Below are positions 54,776 to 63,268 of a DNA stretch of 64,000 nt, piece after piece. The notes below the pieces were generated by a model, which worked only from the letters and a program-made list of their open reading frames with translations, was not told the DNA's origin and searched no databases. The DNA lies in the NCBI GenBank assembly GCA_021789895.1, contig JAJYIU010000003.1, positions 98,271 to 162,270 of the forward strand. Reading direction: 5' to 3'. Position numbers and translations under genes: made by a program. Source of the DNA: Acidobacteriota bacterium (GTDB lineage Bacteria > Acidobacteriota > Terriglobia > Terriglobales > SCQP01). The first letter of the stretch is position 1. Every line of letters starts with the position of its first letter.

Positions 54776-55417
54776 ATGCTCGACTACGCCCTGATGAACC
54801 AACTGCTGTACGAAGGCAACGCCGCCGAAGTGGCGCGGCTGACGCAAGCCGCGCTCGACGAGGGCCGTCCGGCGCAGGAGGTGCTCAACGACGGCCTCAT
54901 CGCCGGCATGAGCGTGGTGGGCGAAGATTTCAAGCACAACATCCTTTATGTGCCCGAGGTGCTGATCGCGGCGCGGGCGATGAAGGCGGGCATGGCGGTG
55001 CTGAAGCCGCTGCTCACCGCCAAAGCCGGCGGCGTCCGCCCCAAGGGGGTGCTGCTGATGGGCACGGTGCGCGGCGACCTGCACGACATTGGCAAAAACC
55101 TGGTCGGGATGATGGCCGAAGGGGCCGGCTTCGAAGTGCATGACATCGGGGTGGACCAGAGCGTGGAAAAATTCCTGGCCGCGGCGGAAAATTACCGGCC
55201 CCACATCGTGGGCATGAGCGCGCTGCTGACCACCACCATGACCTACATGAAAACCGTGATTGACGGCTTTCGCGCCGCCGGCAAAACCGAAATCAAGATG
55301 GCCGTCGGCGGCGCCCCGATCAGCCAGATGTTCGCCGACGAGATCGGCGCCGACGGCTATGGCGCCAACGCCTCCGCCGCGGTGGACCTGTTTCTGCGGC
55401 TGGTGGCGCCGGAGTGA
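54776..55417 (+). CDS. Corrinoid (B12-binding) methyl-carrier protein
   Basis: The 213-residue protein has an N-terminal four-helix cap (residues about 1-85, with NDGLIAGMSVVGEDFKHNILYVPEVL). The Rossmann-like B12 domain follows. The signature Asp101-X-His103-X-X-Gly106 lies in RGDLHDIGKNLV, where His is the lower cobalt ligand. SALL (148-151) and VGGAP (177-181) complete the dimethylbenzimidazole-tail pocket. The size and order match MtaC/MtbC/MtgC-type carriers. It shuttles a methyl group as methyl-Co(III) between the UroD-like enzyme and the homocysteine methyltransferase, and is reduced by the downstream activator. It starts 16 bp after the first gene; the stop overlaps the possible GTG start of the next gene. 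Confidence 0.93.
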   Translation: MLDYALMNQLLYEGNAAEVARLTQAALDEGRPAQEVLNDGLIAGMSVVGEDFKHNILYVPEVLIAARAMKAGMAVLKPLLTAKAGGVRPKGVLLMGTVRGDLHDIGKNLVGMMAEGAGFEVHDIGVDQSVEKFLAAAENYRPHIVGMSALLTTTMTYMKTVIDGFRAAGKTEIKMAVGGAPISQMFADEIGADGYGANASAAVDLFLRLVAPE

Positions 55418-55419
55418 AC

Positions 55420-55671
55420 ATGGCCGCGTACCCAATCCTCTACTGGCAGGACGTGCCCGTCCAGGTCCGGGCCGAGGACGACGGCGACGAAGTCACGCTC
55501 GCGCTCGACGGCCGCTTCCTGCGCCGGGTGGACCAATTGGCCGCCGAGCGCGGGCTGCAGGCGGCGGACGATTACCTGGCGCAGTGGCATTGGAGCGAGC
55601 CGGCTTCGCGCCCGGGCACGGCGGCGGAAGTGGCGGCGGCGCTGAAATCCGAACTGGAAGCGGCCGGATGA
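55420..55671 (+). CDS. Small 'virulence factor' family protein of corrinoid operons
   Basis: The 83-residue acidic protein begins AYPILYWQDVPVQVRAED and contains LDGRFLRRVDQLAAERGL and DDYLAQWHWSEP. This matches the small family named virulence factor (PF13769) in databases. It is typically found beside corrinoid methyltransferase and RACo-like genes, so the name is misleading here. The function is unknown; an accessory role in handling the corrinoid protein is plausible. A GTG at 55414 could add two residues and would overlap the previous stop codon. Its end overlaps the next gene by ATGA. No cysteine or metal motif is visible. Confidence 0.8.
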   Translation: MAAYPILYWQDVPVQVRAEDDGDEVTLALDGRFLRRVDQLAAERGLQAADDYLAQWHWSEPASRPGTAAEVAAALKSELEAAG

Positions 55672-57392
55672 AGCCCTCGCCGCCGGCGGCGGACGACGCA
55701 GCTATGCCGCTCATCCTCGATATCAACGGCGAATCGCTCGCGGCACAGCCCGGCCGCTCGCTCTTTGAGCATGCCGAACTGCTCGGCGTCGAAGTGCCCA
55801 CTTCCTGCCGCAAGCAGGGCAAATGCAAGGAGTGCATGCTGGAAATCGCCGCCGGGATGGAGGCGCTAAGCCCGCCGTCGGCGCCGGAGGCGCATCTGCG
55901 CGGCAACTTCCGGCTCGCCTGCCAGACCTATCCCGCGGCGGCGAGCGGGCGCGTGCGCTGCCACACCCTGCGCCGCGGGCAGATGCGCATCGAGCGCCAG
56001 GCGTACCGTCCCGCGTTCGGCGCCGGGGCCGCGCCGCGCTGCGAACTCGATGCCGCCGTCACCCGCGACGGCGGCCGCGTCCGGCTCGACGGCGAGGTCA
56101 TCGCCGAGGCCGCCGGCCCGCTCTGCGGCCTGGCCATGGACCTGGGCACGACCACGGTGGTGGTGCGGCTGTTCGATCTGGAAACCGGCGACTGCCTGGC
56201 CGATGCCGCGTTTGAAAATCCGCAGCGCTTTGGCGGCGCCGAGGTGATGTCGCGCATCGCCTACGACTGCGAGCATCCCGGCAAGCTGCTGATGCGCACC
56301 CTGGCCGGCTATCTCAGCCATGCCATCGAAAAGTTCCCGGTTGATCCGCAGACGATTTACGAGATGGTCGTGGTGGGCAACTCCACCATGCGCGACCTCT
56401 TTTTTCGCCAGGACGTGTATAGCATCGGCCAGAGCCCCTACCGCTCGCGCAGCGAAATCGAGCTGGCGGCGGGCCGGCGTGCGAGCACGGCGCTGACGCA
56501 ATCGGGGCGGCGCAGCCTGCTGCCAATCCATCCGCGGGCGCGGGTGTACGGCGCGCCCATCGTCAGCGGGCACGTGGGCGCCGACGCCGCGGCCGCCATG
56601 CTGGCGGTCGGCCTGGGCAGGGAAGAGCGCCGGGTGGCGATCATGGATATCGGCACCAACACCGAGCTGATCGCCGGCAACCGGCATCGCATCCTGGCCG
56701 CTTCCTGCCCCGCCGGGCCGGCATTTGAAGGCGGCGCCATCGCCTGCGGCATGCCCGCGCTCGAGGGCGCCATCGAGGCCGTCGCGCTGGCGGATGAGGA
56801 CGGCGGCAGCCCGCGCCTGCGCGTGATCGGCGACACGCGCCCGGCGGGCATCTGCGGCTCGGGGCTGGTCTCCGCGCTGGGCGAGCTGCTGCGCACCGGC
56901 CGCATGAACGCCCTCGGGCGCTTGCGCGGCGACGCCTCCCGCCTGCTGCTTTTTCACGATGCCGCCCGCGGCGATGCGGACGACATCTTCCTGCTCGAAC
57001 GCGACATCAACGAGCTGGCGCAGGCCAAGGGCGCCAATGTCGCCGGCCTGCACGCCGTTTTCAGCGAGTACGGCATAGAGTTCGGCCAGATCGACGTTTT
57101 TTACCTGGCCGGCGGCTTCGGCCGCCATCTCGACCTCGAGGCCGCCCGGCGCATCGGCCTGGTGCCGGAGATAGAGCCGGCGAAATTCGTGCAGGCCGGC
57201 AACCTCGCCATCGAGGGCGCCTCAATCGCGCTGCTCAGCCGCGCGCGCCGGCGCGAGCTGGAAGCGCTGGCGCGCCGGGTGGAACACTGCCGCCTGGAAA
57301 CCCATCCCCGCTTTTTCGATTTCTTCGTCGAGGGCTGCCAGTTCAAGCCGGTGCGCCCCCTGCCGATGGAACCTGCCTCATGCCAGAACTAG
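55668..57392 (+). CDS. RACo-like ATP-dependent reductive activator of corrinoid proteins
   Basis: The 574-residue protein has an N-terminal 2Fe-2S ferredoxin domain: Cys47, Cys53, Cys56 and Cys85 in VPTSCRKQGKCKECMLEI and RLACQT. A linker leads to the ASKHA/DUF4445 ATPase region (AMDLGTTTVVVRLFDLETG, VVVGNSTMRDLFF, MDIGTNTELIAGN, GICGSGLVSAL, FYLAGGFGRHLD). RACo returns inactive Co(II) corrinoid to methyl-accepting Co(I) using ATP and an electron from the iron-sulfur centre. The gene starts inside the stop of the small protein gene (ATGA) and overlaps the next by 13 bases. Its presence shows the carrier protein must be reactivated, as when the cobalt is exposed to oxidation. Confidence 0.92.
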   Translation: MKPSPPAADDAAMPLILDINGESLAAQPGRSLFEHAELLGVEVPTSCRKQGKCKECMLEIAAGMEALSPPSAPEAHLRGNFRLACQTYPAAASGRVRCHTLRRGQMRIERQAYRPAFGAGAAPRCELDAAVTRDGGRVRLDGEVIAEAAGPLCGLAMDLGTTTVVVRLFDLETGDCLADAAFENPQRFGGAEVMSRIAYDCEHPGKLLMRTLAGYLSHAIEKFPVDPQTIYEMVVVGNSTMRDLFFRQDVYSIGQSPYRSRSEIELAAGRRASTALTQSGRRSLLPIHPRARVYGAPIVSGHVGADAAAAMLAVGLGREERRVAIMDIGTNTELIAGNRHRILAASCPAGPAFEGGAIACGMPALEGAIEAVALADEDGGSPRLRVIGDTRPAGICGSGLVSALGELLRTGRMNALGRLRGDASRLLLFHDAARGDADDIFLLERDINELAQAKGANVAGLHAVFSEYGIEFGQIDVFYLAGGFGRHLDLEAARRIGLVPEIEPAKFVQAGNLAIEGASIALLSRARRRELEALARRVEHCRLETHPRFFDFFVEGCQFKPVRPLPMEPASCQN

Positions 57393-58627
57393 AGGATCAA
57401 CCGCTGGCCTGGCGGGAGCGGCCGGAAGCGGCCGCGGTCGAGGTTGCGGCGGAGGAGCTCGCGCGCCTGCTGGGCTACCCGCCGGGGCGCGGCCCGGAAG
57501 GCCGCGCGCGCGAGCTGGCCGACGAAGCGCGGGCCTGGTATGCGCAGCACGGGCGTCCCTGGATGCAGGCGCGGCAGGCGGAGGAATTTAAGCTCGACGA
57601 ACCTCAAATCACGCTGGACGGGCAAAGCTTCTCCAGCCCGCGGCTAACGCAGATGCTCGGCCAAGCCGAAGCGCAGGGCGCCATTCTCGCCGCCTGCGGC
57701 GCCGGGGCCGAGCTCGAGCGCGAAGCCGCCCGCCGCTGGCAAGAGCAAAAGCCCGACGAGTATTTCTTCCTCGAAACGTTCGGCTCCGCCGTGGTCGAAC
57801 GGCTCATCACTCAGCTCGGCGCCCGCCTCTGCGCCTGGGCGGAAGCGCGCCGGATGGCGGTGTTGCCGCATTACAGCCCCGGCTATCCCGGCTGGGAGAT
57901 GGCCGAGCAGCCGCGCCTGCTCGCGCTTTTCCGCCGGGGTTCCGGGGGCGGATTGCCCGAAAACGTCGAAGGGTTGGAATCGGGCATGCTGCTGCCGCGC
58001 AAAACCCAGTTGGCGGTATTCGGCTTGACGCGCCGGCTCGACCATCCGCGCCGCCTGCCGCTGCTTGCGGCTTGCGAAAATTGCGCCTGGCAACCTTGCC
58101 AGTACCGGCGCGCTGCCTACCGCGGCGCGGGCGCCACCCGCGCCGCGGGCGACGCGCCCGCGCCCAACGCGCCCGCCGGCTACAGCGTCAACCTGAAAGC
58201 GCTGCGCCGCTGGGCGCGGGAGCGATTGACGCTCTCGCCCGGGCCGGAAAATACCGTACACGCCGTCTTCCGCTACGACGGCACCACCTGCTCCAATCTG
58301 GGCCGCCCGCTGGCCTTCGATTACCGCATCGAGCTCGGCCCGCGCGAGGAAGGCCACCGCATACGGGCGCTGGCCTGCGCGCCCGCGCCGGGCGACAACG
58401 GGCATCGCCAGATGTGCAAAGCGCAGGAAGATTATTCCGGCCTGATGGCGGCCATCGCCGCCGAGCAGCCGCTGCTCGGCCGGCCGCTGGCGGCCGTCTT
58501 CGCCTGGCGCCGCGGGCAGGCGGCCGCCGGCTGCTATTGCGAAGCCGCCGGGCGCGAGCACAAATGGGGACTGGCACTGGAAACGCTACACTACGCATTA
58601 AATCACCCGGAAGAGGACGAAGCATGA
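57380..58627 (+). CDS. MetH-activation-domain-like protein with Cys-rich extension
   Basis: The 415-residue protein has an internal region (about residues 90-215) that resembles the AdoMet-binding activation domain of cobalamin methionine synthase. ILAACGAGAELEREAARRW, DEYFFLETFGSAVVERL, LPHYSPGYPGWEMAEQPRLLALF and SGMLLPRKTQLAVFGLTRR match its order, with SPGYPGW in the AdoMet/cobalamin contact. Unusually, a 190-residue C-terminal extension follows, with CENCAWQPC (Cys232, 235, 240), CSNLGRPLAFDYRIEL and a CYCEAAG motif. It may reactivate the corrinoid protein using AdoMet, or support the homocysteine methyltransferase. The role of the extension is unknown. It overlaps both neighbours. Confidence 0.72.
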   Translation: MPELEDQPLAWRERPEAAAVEVAAEELARLLGYPPGRGPEGRARELADEARAWYAQHGRPWMQARQAEEFKLDEPQITLDGQSFSSPRLTQMLGQAEAQGAILAACGAGAELEREAARRWQEQKPDEYFFLETFGSAVVERLITQLGARLCAWAEARRMAVLPHYSPGYPGWEMAEQPRLLALFRRGSGGGLPENVEGLESGMLLPRKTQLAVFGLTRRLDHPRRLPLLAACENCAWQPCQYRRAAYRGAGATRAAGDAPAPNAPAGYSVNLKALRRWARERLTLSPGPENTVHAVFRYDGTTCSNLGRPLAFDYRIELGPREEGHRIRALACAPAPGDNGHRQMCKAQEDYSGLMAAIAAEQPLLGRPLAAVFAWRRGQAAAGCYCEAAGREHKWGLALETLHYALNHPEEDEA

Positions 58628-59553
58628 AACTGCCACTTCACCAGGCCTGCCAGCAGCGGCCGCGATTGGGCGACGGCGCCATGGGGACGCAGTTGATGCA
58701 GGCCGGGCTGGCGCAAGGCAACTGCGGCGAGGCCTGGAACCTCACCCATCCGGAAAAAGTGCTGGCGATCCAGCGCCGCTACGTCGAGGCCGGATCGGAG
58801 CTGCTGCTGACCAACACCTTTGGCGCTTCGCGCATCATGCTCCAACGCCACGGACACGCCGCCAAGGCGGCGGCGATCAACCGCGCCGGCGTCGCAATCG
58901 CCCGCCGCGCCTTTGGCGACCGTCCCGGCTACGTGATCGGCGACATCGGCCCCTTCGGCGGGCTGCTCGAGCCATACGGCGATTTCACCGAGGCGCAGGT
59001 GCGGGAGGCGTTGCTGGAACAGGCGGCGGCGCTGGTCGAGGCGGGGGCCGACGGCATCATCGTCGAGACCCAGACCTCGCTGGAAGAACTGGGCCTGGGG
59101 CTTGAAGCCGCGCGCGCCGCCGGCGCGGCCTCGATCATCGGCTCGCTGGCCTACGACGTCACCCTCGACGGCTCGAATTTCCGCACCATGATGGGCGTGG
59201 ACCCGGAAACGGCGGCGGACTTCATGGCCGAGCGCGGGGCACACATCCTGGCGCTCAACTGCGGCACCCGCATGGACATGGCCCGCGCCCGCGAGGCGGT
59301 CAGGCGCTACCGCAGCCGCTCCCCGCTGCCGGTGATGGCGCAGCCCAACGCCGGCCAGCCACGGCTGGAGAACATGCAGGTGGTTTACGACGAGACGCCG
59401 GAAGAGATGGCGCGCGGCCTGCCGGCGCTGCTCGACGCCGGCGCCAACATCGCCGGCGCCTGCTGCGGCAGCACGCCCGAGCACATACGCGCCTTCCGCC
59501 GCGGGCTCGACGCCTGGATGGCCACCTCCGCCCGGCAGGAGGCGCGGGCATGA
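58624..59553 (+). CDS. Homocysteine S-methyltransferase (stand-alone MetH/BHMT-type domain)
   Basis: The 309-residue protein is the zinc-dependent homocysteine domain as a separate enzyme. Zinc is held by Cys213 (ALNCGT) and Cys280-Cys281 (GACCGSTPEH). Other marks are LGDGAMGTQLMQAGL, TNTFGASRIML and IVETQTSLEEL. It should take the methyl group from the corrinoid protein and make methionine. That makes the operon a folate-independent methionine-forming route rather than an energy pathway, though folate could also enter. It starts inside the stop of the previous gene (ATGA) and its own stop overlaps the next gene by ATGA. Confidence 0.92.
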   Translation: MKLPLHQACQQRPRLGDGAMGTQLMQAGLAQGNCGEAWNLTHPEKVLAIQRRYVEAGSELLLTNTFGASRIMLQRHGHAAKAAAINRAGVAIARRAFGDRPGYVIGDIGPFGGLLEPYGDFTEAQVREALLEQAAALVEAGADGIIVETQTSLEELGLGLEAARAAGAASIIGSLAYDVTLDGSNFRTMMGVDPETAADFMAERGAHILALNCGTRMDMARAREAVRRYRSRSPLPVMAQPNAGQPRLENMQVVYDETPEEMARGLPALLDAGANIAGACCGSTPEHIRAFRRGLDAWMATSARQEARA

Positions 59554-59891
59554 AGCTCAAGCTCTGCGACGTGAATGCGGAAGCCGAGGCGAAACTGCCG
59601 CAATTCACCGGCGATAAATCCGGCGTTGCGGCGCATTACGTGGACGCCTGGCTCCAGCCGCTCAATGCCAAGCTGGAAGACGGCACGGCGGTGCGCTGCA
59701 AGCGCCGGGGGCTAAAGCTCACGCTCTCGGCCGGCGGGAAAAAAGGCGAAGGCCTGCTGCGCCGGCTGGAGTACGGGCCCGACCCGGCGCGCATGCTGCA
59801 GGCCGCGTTGCAGGAAGCCGCCGGGAACGCCGGCCTCGGCCTCAGCGTGGAAGCCGGCGCGGTCTGGCTGGAGCTTACGCTCAGGGCTTGA
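59550..59891 (+). CDS. Small unknown protein, last gene of the corrinoid operon
   Basis: I do not recognise this 113-residue protein. It is mixed alpha/beta, with basic stretches (CKRRGLKLTL, GGKKGEG) and a Cys at residue 6 (LKLCDVNAE). It overlaps the homocysteine methyltransferase gene by ATGA, so it is translated with the operon. Its 3' end overlaps the convergent VPS10-like gene by 11 bp. No domain, membrane segment or cofactor motif is visible. Real coding status is supported by the overlap pattern and by the absence of a better reading frame. Confidence 0.6.
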   Translation: MKLKLCDVNAEAEAKLPQFTGDKSGVAAHYVDAWLQPLNAKLEDGTAVRCKRRGLKLTLSAGGKKGEGLLRRLEYGPDPARMLQAALQEAAGNAGLGLSVEAGAVWLELTLRA

Positions 59892-62800
59892 ACCCGCAGG
59901 CGGGGTCGCCCAGCTTCCGCGGCGCGGTGTCGAGCTTTTGCAGGTGGTTTTTAGCCAGCAGGGCATTGAATTGCTTGAGCTGCCGCTGCTCGAGCGCCTG
60001 CCAGGCGAGGCGCGTGCGGTCGTACTGGCGGCAGTCGCTTTCCCAGGTGGCGATCTGGGTGGGCGTAGGCGCCATATCCATGCCCACCTGCATCATGCTG
60101 ACCAGATCGTTGAAACGATTGTTCAGGATGAGGAAGGAGCGCAGCGCGCCGGGCTTGGGCGCGCGGCGGCGCATGAAGAAGGGGAAGCCGCCGGCCGGCA
60201 CGACCCCGCCAATTTGGTTCAGGCTGGCGACGAGCGTTTTGGCCTGCGCGGCCAGGTTGCCGGGCAGGCTGGCGCGCATCCGGGCGTCGAGTTGGGCGGT
60301 GACGGCGTCCACTTGCCGGCGGCCCTGCCAGGTTTGCCGCATGGCGCGGTAGGCGAGCAGGGTGAGCCGGTTCTGGGCGCGCAGCTCGGCCATGAGCGCG
60401 GGGCTCTGGCCGACGCGCGGATCGTTCACGACGGTCACGTGACGGCGATAAGTATGGCCGTTGACGGTGAGCTTGAGCGTATAAACGCCGGGGATGACCT
60501 GCGGCCCGTGCGGTCCCGGCGTGGTTTCGCCGGCGACGGTATTCATCTGGTTTTCCAGATCGTGCTGAAACGCGGGCGGAGGATCATAGAGCAAGTTCCA
60601 GTGGACGCGGTTCAGCCCGACATGGGTGGATAAGCCGCGCGCCTGGGGCGGGGCCAGCCAGTAGCGCGGATATTCCTGGCCTTCGATCGGCGGCGGCAAC
60701 TGGCTGGACAGGGTGCGCACCAGGCGTCCGCGAGCGTCGAAAACCTGCAACTGGATCGGCCCGTCGGGTTTCTGCCGGAGGTAATAATCCACGATCACGC
60801 CATAAGGCGGATTGGGGGCCGACGGGACCTCGACCGAGAACGGCTGGTCCCAGTTGCTGTTGCTGCGGGCGCGGATGGCGGTTTCGGGCTTGAAGAGGTA
60901 GGCGCCGGAGGAAGCGATATGATGGGCGCGGGCGGCGATCTGCCGCAGCGGGGCGATGTCGTCGAGCACCCAGAAACCGCGTCCGTAGGTGCTGATCACC
61001 AGGTCGTTCTGGTGATTGGCGGTATGGACTTCAAGATCGCGGATCGAGGTGCTGGGCAGGTTCTGGCGCAGCGACTGCCAGTGATCGCCGTTGTCGAAGC
61101 TGACGTACACCGTAGTCTCGGTGCCGGCGAAGAGCAGGCCGGGCTGGCGGGGATCGGCGCGCAGGACGTTGACCCAACTGCCGGTGCGCTGATCGCGGGG
61201 CAGGCCGCTGACGATGCTGGTCCAATGCCGGCCGCCGTCGGTGGTGCGCCAGATGAGCGGGACGTCGGCGTCCACGTGGGCGGGCGTGCTCGCCATGATG
61301 CCAAAGCCGACGACGATGCGGCCGGTGACATAGGCGGTACCGGGATTGCCGCCGGCGACGATGGTCTGGAATTGGGTATGTGGCGGCGCGCCGGCGATGT
61401 TGCTGACATTGTCCCAGCGCTTGCCGCCATTGCGGGTGTAGTAGATCTGGCCGTTGCTGCTCACCGTCCACACCACGCCCGGCTTGACCTTGGAGATGGA
61501 AAAGCCGTTGATCACCGTCCCGGCCGGGGCGAAGGGATTGCCGGGTTTCGGTTTGGCGCCCGGCTTCGGCGGCGGGGGCGGCGGCAGCGGAGTGCCGCAG
61601 GGCACCTGGGGCGCGCCCTTGAGGGTGGTGAGATCGGGACTGAAGGCCTGCCAGGTTTGGGCGCCGTCGCGCGAGACCAGCAGGCACTGATAGGCGGCGT
61701 AGAGGGCGCCAGGATCGAAGGCGGTGTCGAACTTCTTCTGCATGTCGCGGCTGGCGCGGTATTTTTTGGCGCCGGCGCCGAAGTTCGGGGCGACGTTTTC
61801 CCACTGCCCGGTGCGCATATCAATCTTGATCAGGCCGCCGCCGCCGCCGCCGGGGCCGTAGCCGACGCCGTAGAGAATATGGGGGTGCAGCGGATCGGGG
61901 GTGATGGTGCCGAATTCGGAGGAGGGCAGCGGACTCCAATCGGTGAAATCCACCTGGCCCCAGAGGCTGCGGCTGCGAATCATGACCGCGCCGGTATCCT
62001 GCTGCGAGCCCACGATCCAGTAAGGATATTGCCAGGTGGTGGCGACGTGGTAGATCTGCGAGATCGGCTCGGTGTACCAGAGGCTCCAGGTGCGGCCGCC
62101 GTCGAGGGTGACGCTGGCGCCCTGGTCGGCGCCGACCAGCATGCGGCGGCCATTCGCCGGATCGATCCAGAGCTCGTGATAATCTTCCCCGCCGGGCGCT
62201 CCCTTGAAGGCGTGGAAGCTGGCTCCGCCGTCGGTGGAGCGGTACATGCCGGTGCTGATGGTATAGACGATGTCGGGATTCTGCGAGTCCACGAAGACGC
62301 CGGAGATGTAGGCGCCCTGGCCGTTGCTGATCCGCCGGTCCTGGCCCGCCATGTGCCGCCAGCTCATGCCGCCGTCGTCGGAGCGGAAGAGCCCGGAGCC
62401 GTGTTCAATCGGGTTGCCGATGATGAACATGCGCCGGCCCTGGGTGTGGGCGGCGATGGCGACGGCAATCCGGCCGGGAAAGGGCGGAATCTTGAGCTGC
62501 GTCCAGGTCAGGCCCTCGTCGGTGGACTTGAACAGCAGCGGAGGCAGGGGCTTCTTTTTGCCCTTGTTGGCGAGCGCGAAGAAAGGCCCACCCGTGCCCT
62601 GAGTGTCGGCCAGCATGACGCTGGGATCGTCATAGGCGTACTCCAGCTCGCGAACTCCCGGGTAGCCGGCCGGCTTGAGCACTTGCGTCCAGGTCCGGCC
62701 GCCGTCGGTGGAGCGGAAGATGCCGCCGCCGGCGTGCGTGGCATCGCCCAGGCCGGAGACGATCACCAGGCTGGGATTCGCCGGGTCCACCAGGATGCGG

Positions 62801-63234
62801 CTGACCTTCACCATGTTTTCCAGCCCGATATGCCGCCAGCTCTTGCCGGCATCGGTGGATTTCCAGACGCCGTTGCCCAGGCTGCCGAAGATGGGATCGC
62901 CGGCGCCGGCATAAACAATGTCGGGGTTGGAGGGCGCCACCGCGAGGGCGCCGATGCTATCCACATTCTTGACCTGGTCGAAGATGGGAAACCAGGTGAC
63001 GCCCGCGCTGGTCGTCTTCCAGATGCCGCCCAGCGGCGTGCCGGCGTAATACACGCCGGGCTGGCCGATGACGCCGGCGACGGCGGAGATGCGTCCGCCA
63101 TGAAAGGGTCCGAGGTTACGCCAGCTCAGGCCGGCATAAAGCGCGGGGCTGACTTGAGCCGCCGCACCAAGGCTAAGACCCAGGAAACCGGCGATCGCCA
63201 GTCCCCAAACCAGAATCCGAGAACTCCGCGCCAT
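59881..63234 (-). CDS. VPS10/sortilin-like BNR-repeat secreted protein
   Basis: The 1117-residue protein has a signal peptide (RILVWGLAIAGFLGLSLGAAAQ), then a large beta-propeller region of BNR/Asp-box repeats: GNGVWKSTDAGKSWRHIG, GGIFRSTDGGRTWTQVL, SGLFRSDDGGMSWRHMA, GMYRSTDGGASFHAF and LIWRTTDGGRHWTSI. The C-terminal part holds Ig-like (GVYTLKLTVNGHTYRRHVTVVNDPR) and helical regions. Such proteins are abundant in Acidobacteria and often annotated as glycosyl hydrolases, but no catalytic residues are recognisable. I set the start at 63234, where GGGGAGG lies nine bases upstream; reading from 63417 would run through the dispersed repeat and hide the signal peptide. Confidence 0.88.
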   Translation of the reverse strand: MARSSRILVWGLAIAGFLGLSLGAAAQVSPALYAGLSWRNLGPFHGGRISAVAGVIGQPGVYYAGTPLGGIWKTTSAGVTWFPIFDQVKNVDSIGALAVAPSNPDIVYAGAGDPIFGSLGNGVWKSTDAGKSWRHIGLENMVKVSRILVDPANPSLVIVSGLGDATHAGGGIFRSTDGGRTWTQVLKPAGYPGVRELEYAYDDPSVMLADTQGTGGPFFALANKGKKKPLPPLLFKSTDEGLTWTQLKIPPFPGRIAVAIAAHTQGRRMFIIGNPIEHGSGLFRSDDGGMSWRHMAGQDRRISNGQGAYISGVFVDSQNPDIVYTISTGMYRSTDGGASFHAFKGAPGGEDYHELWIDPANGRRMLVGADQGASVTLDGGRTWSLWYTEPISQIYHVATTWQYPYWIVGSQQDTGAVMIRSRSLWGQVDFTDWSPLPSSEFGTITPDPLHPHILYGVGYGPGGGGGGLIKIDMRTGQWENVAPNFGAGAKKYRASRDMQKKFDTAFDPGALYAAYQCLLVSRDGAQTWQAFSPDLTTLKGAPQVPCGTPLPPPPPPKPGAKPKPGNPFAPAGTVINGFSISKVKPGVVWTVSSNGQIYYTRNGGKRWDNVSNIAGAPPHTQFQTIVAGGNPGTAYVTGRIVVGFGIMASTPAHVDADVPLIWRTTDGGRHWTSIVSGLPRDQRTGSWVNVLRADPRQPGLLFAGTETTVYVSFDNGDHWQSLRQNLPSTSIRDLEVHTANHQNDLVISTYGRGFWVLDDIAPLRQIAARAHHIASSGAYLFKPETAIRARSNSNWDQPFSVEVPSAPNPPYGVIVDYYLRQKPDGPIQLQVFDARGRLVRTLSSQLPPPIEGQEYPRYWLAPPQARGLSTHVGLNRVHWNLLYDPPPAFQHDLENQMNTVAGETTPGPHGPQVIPGVYTLKLTVNGHTYRRHVTVVNDPRVGQSPALMAELRAQNRLTLLAYRAMRQTWQGRRQVDAVTAQLDARMRASLPGNLAAQAKTLVASLNQIGGVVPAGGFPFFMRRRAPKPGALRSFLILNNRFNDLVSMMQVGMDMAPTPTQIATWESDCRQYDRTRLAWQALEQRQLKQFNALLAKNHLQKLDTAPRKLGDPACGFKP

Positions 63235-63268
63235 ATCGGCTGCCTCCCCATATGCTTGTGTGGTGGAC

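Noticed and set aside
55866..57128. About 420-codon open frame antisense to the RACo-like gene
   Set aside because: High-GC shadow frame; the sense protein has ferredoxin cysteines and ATPase motifs.
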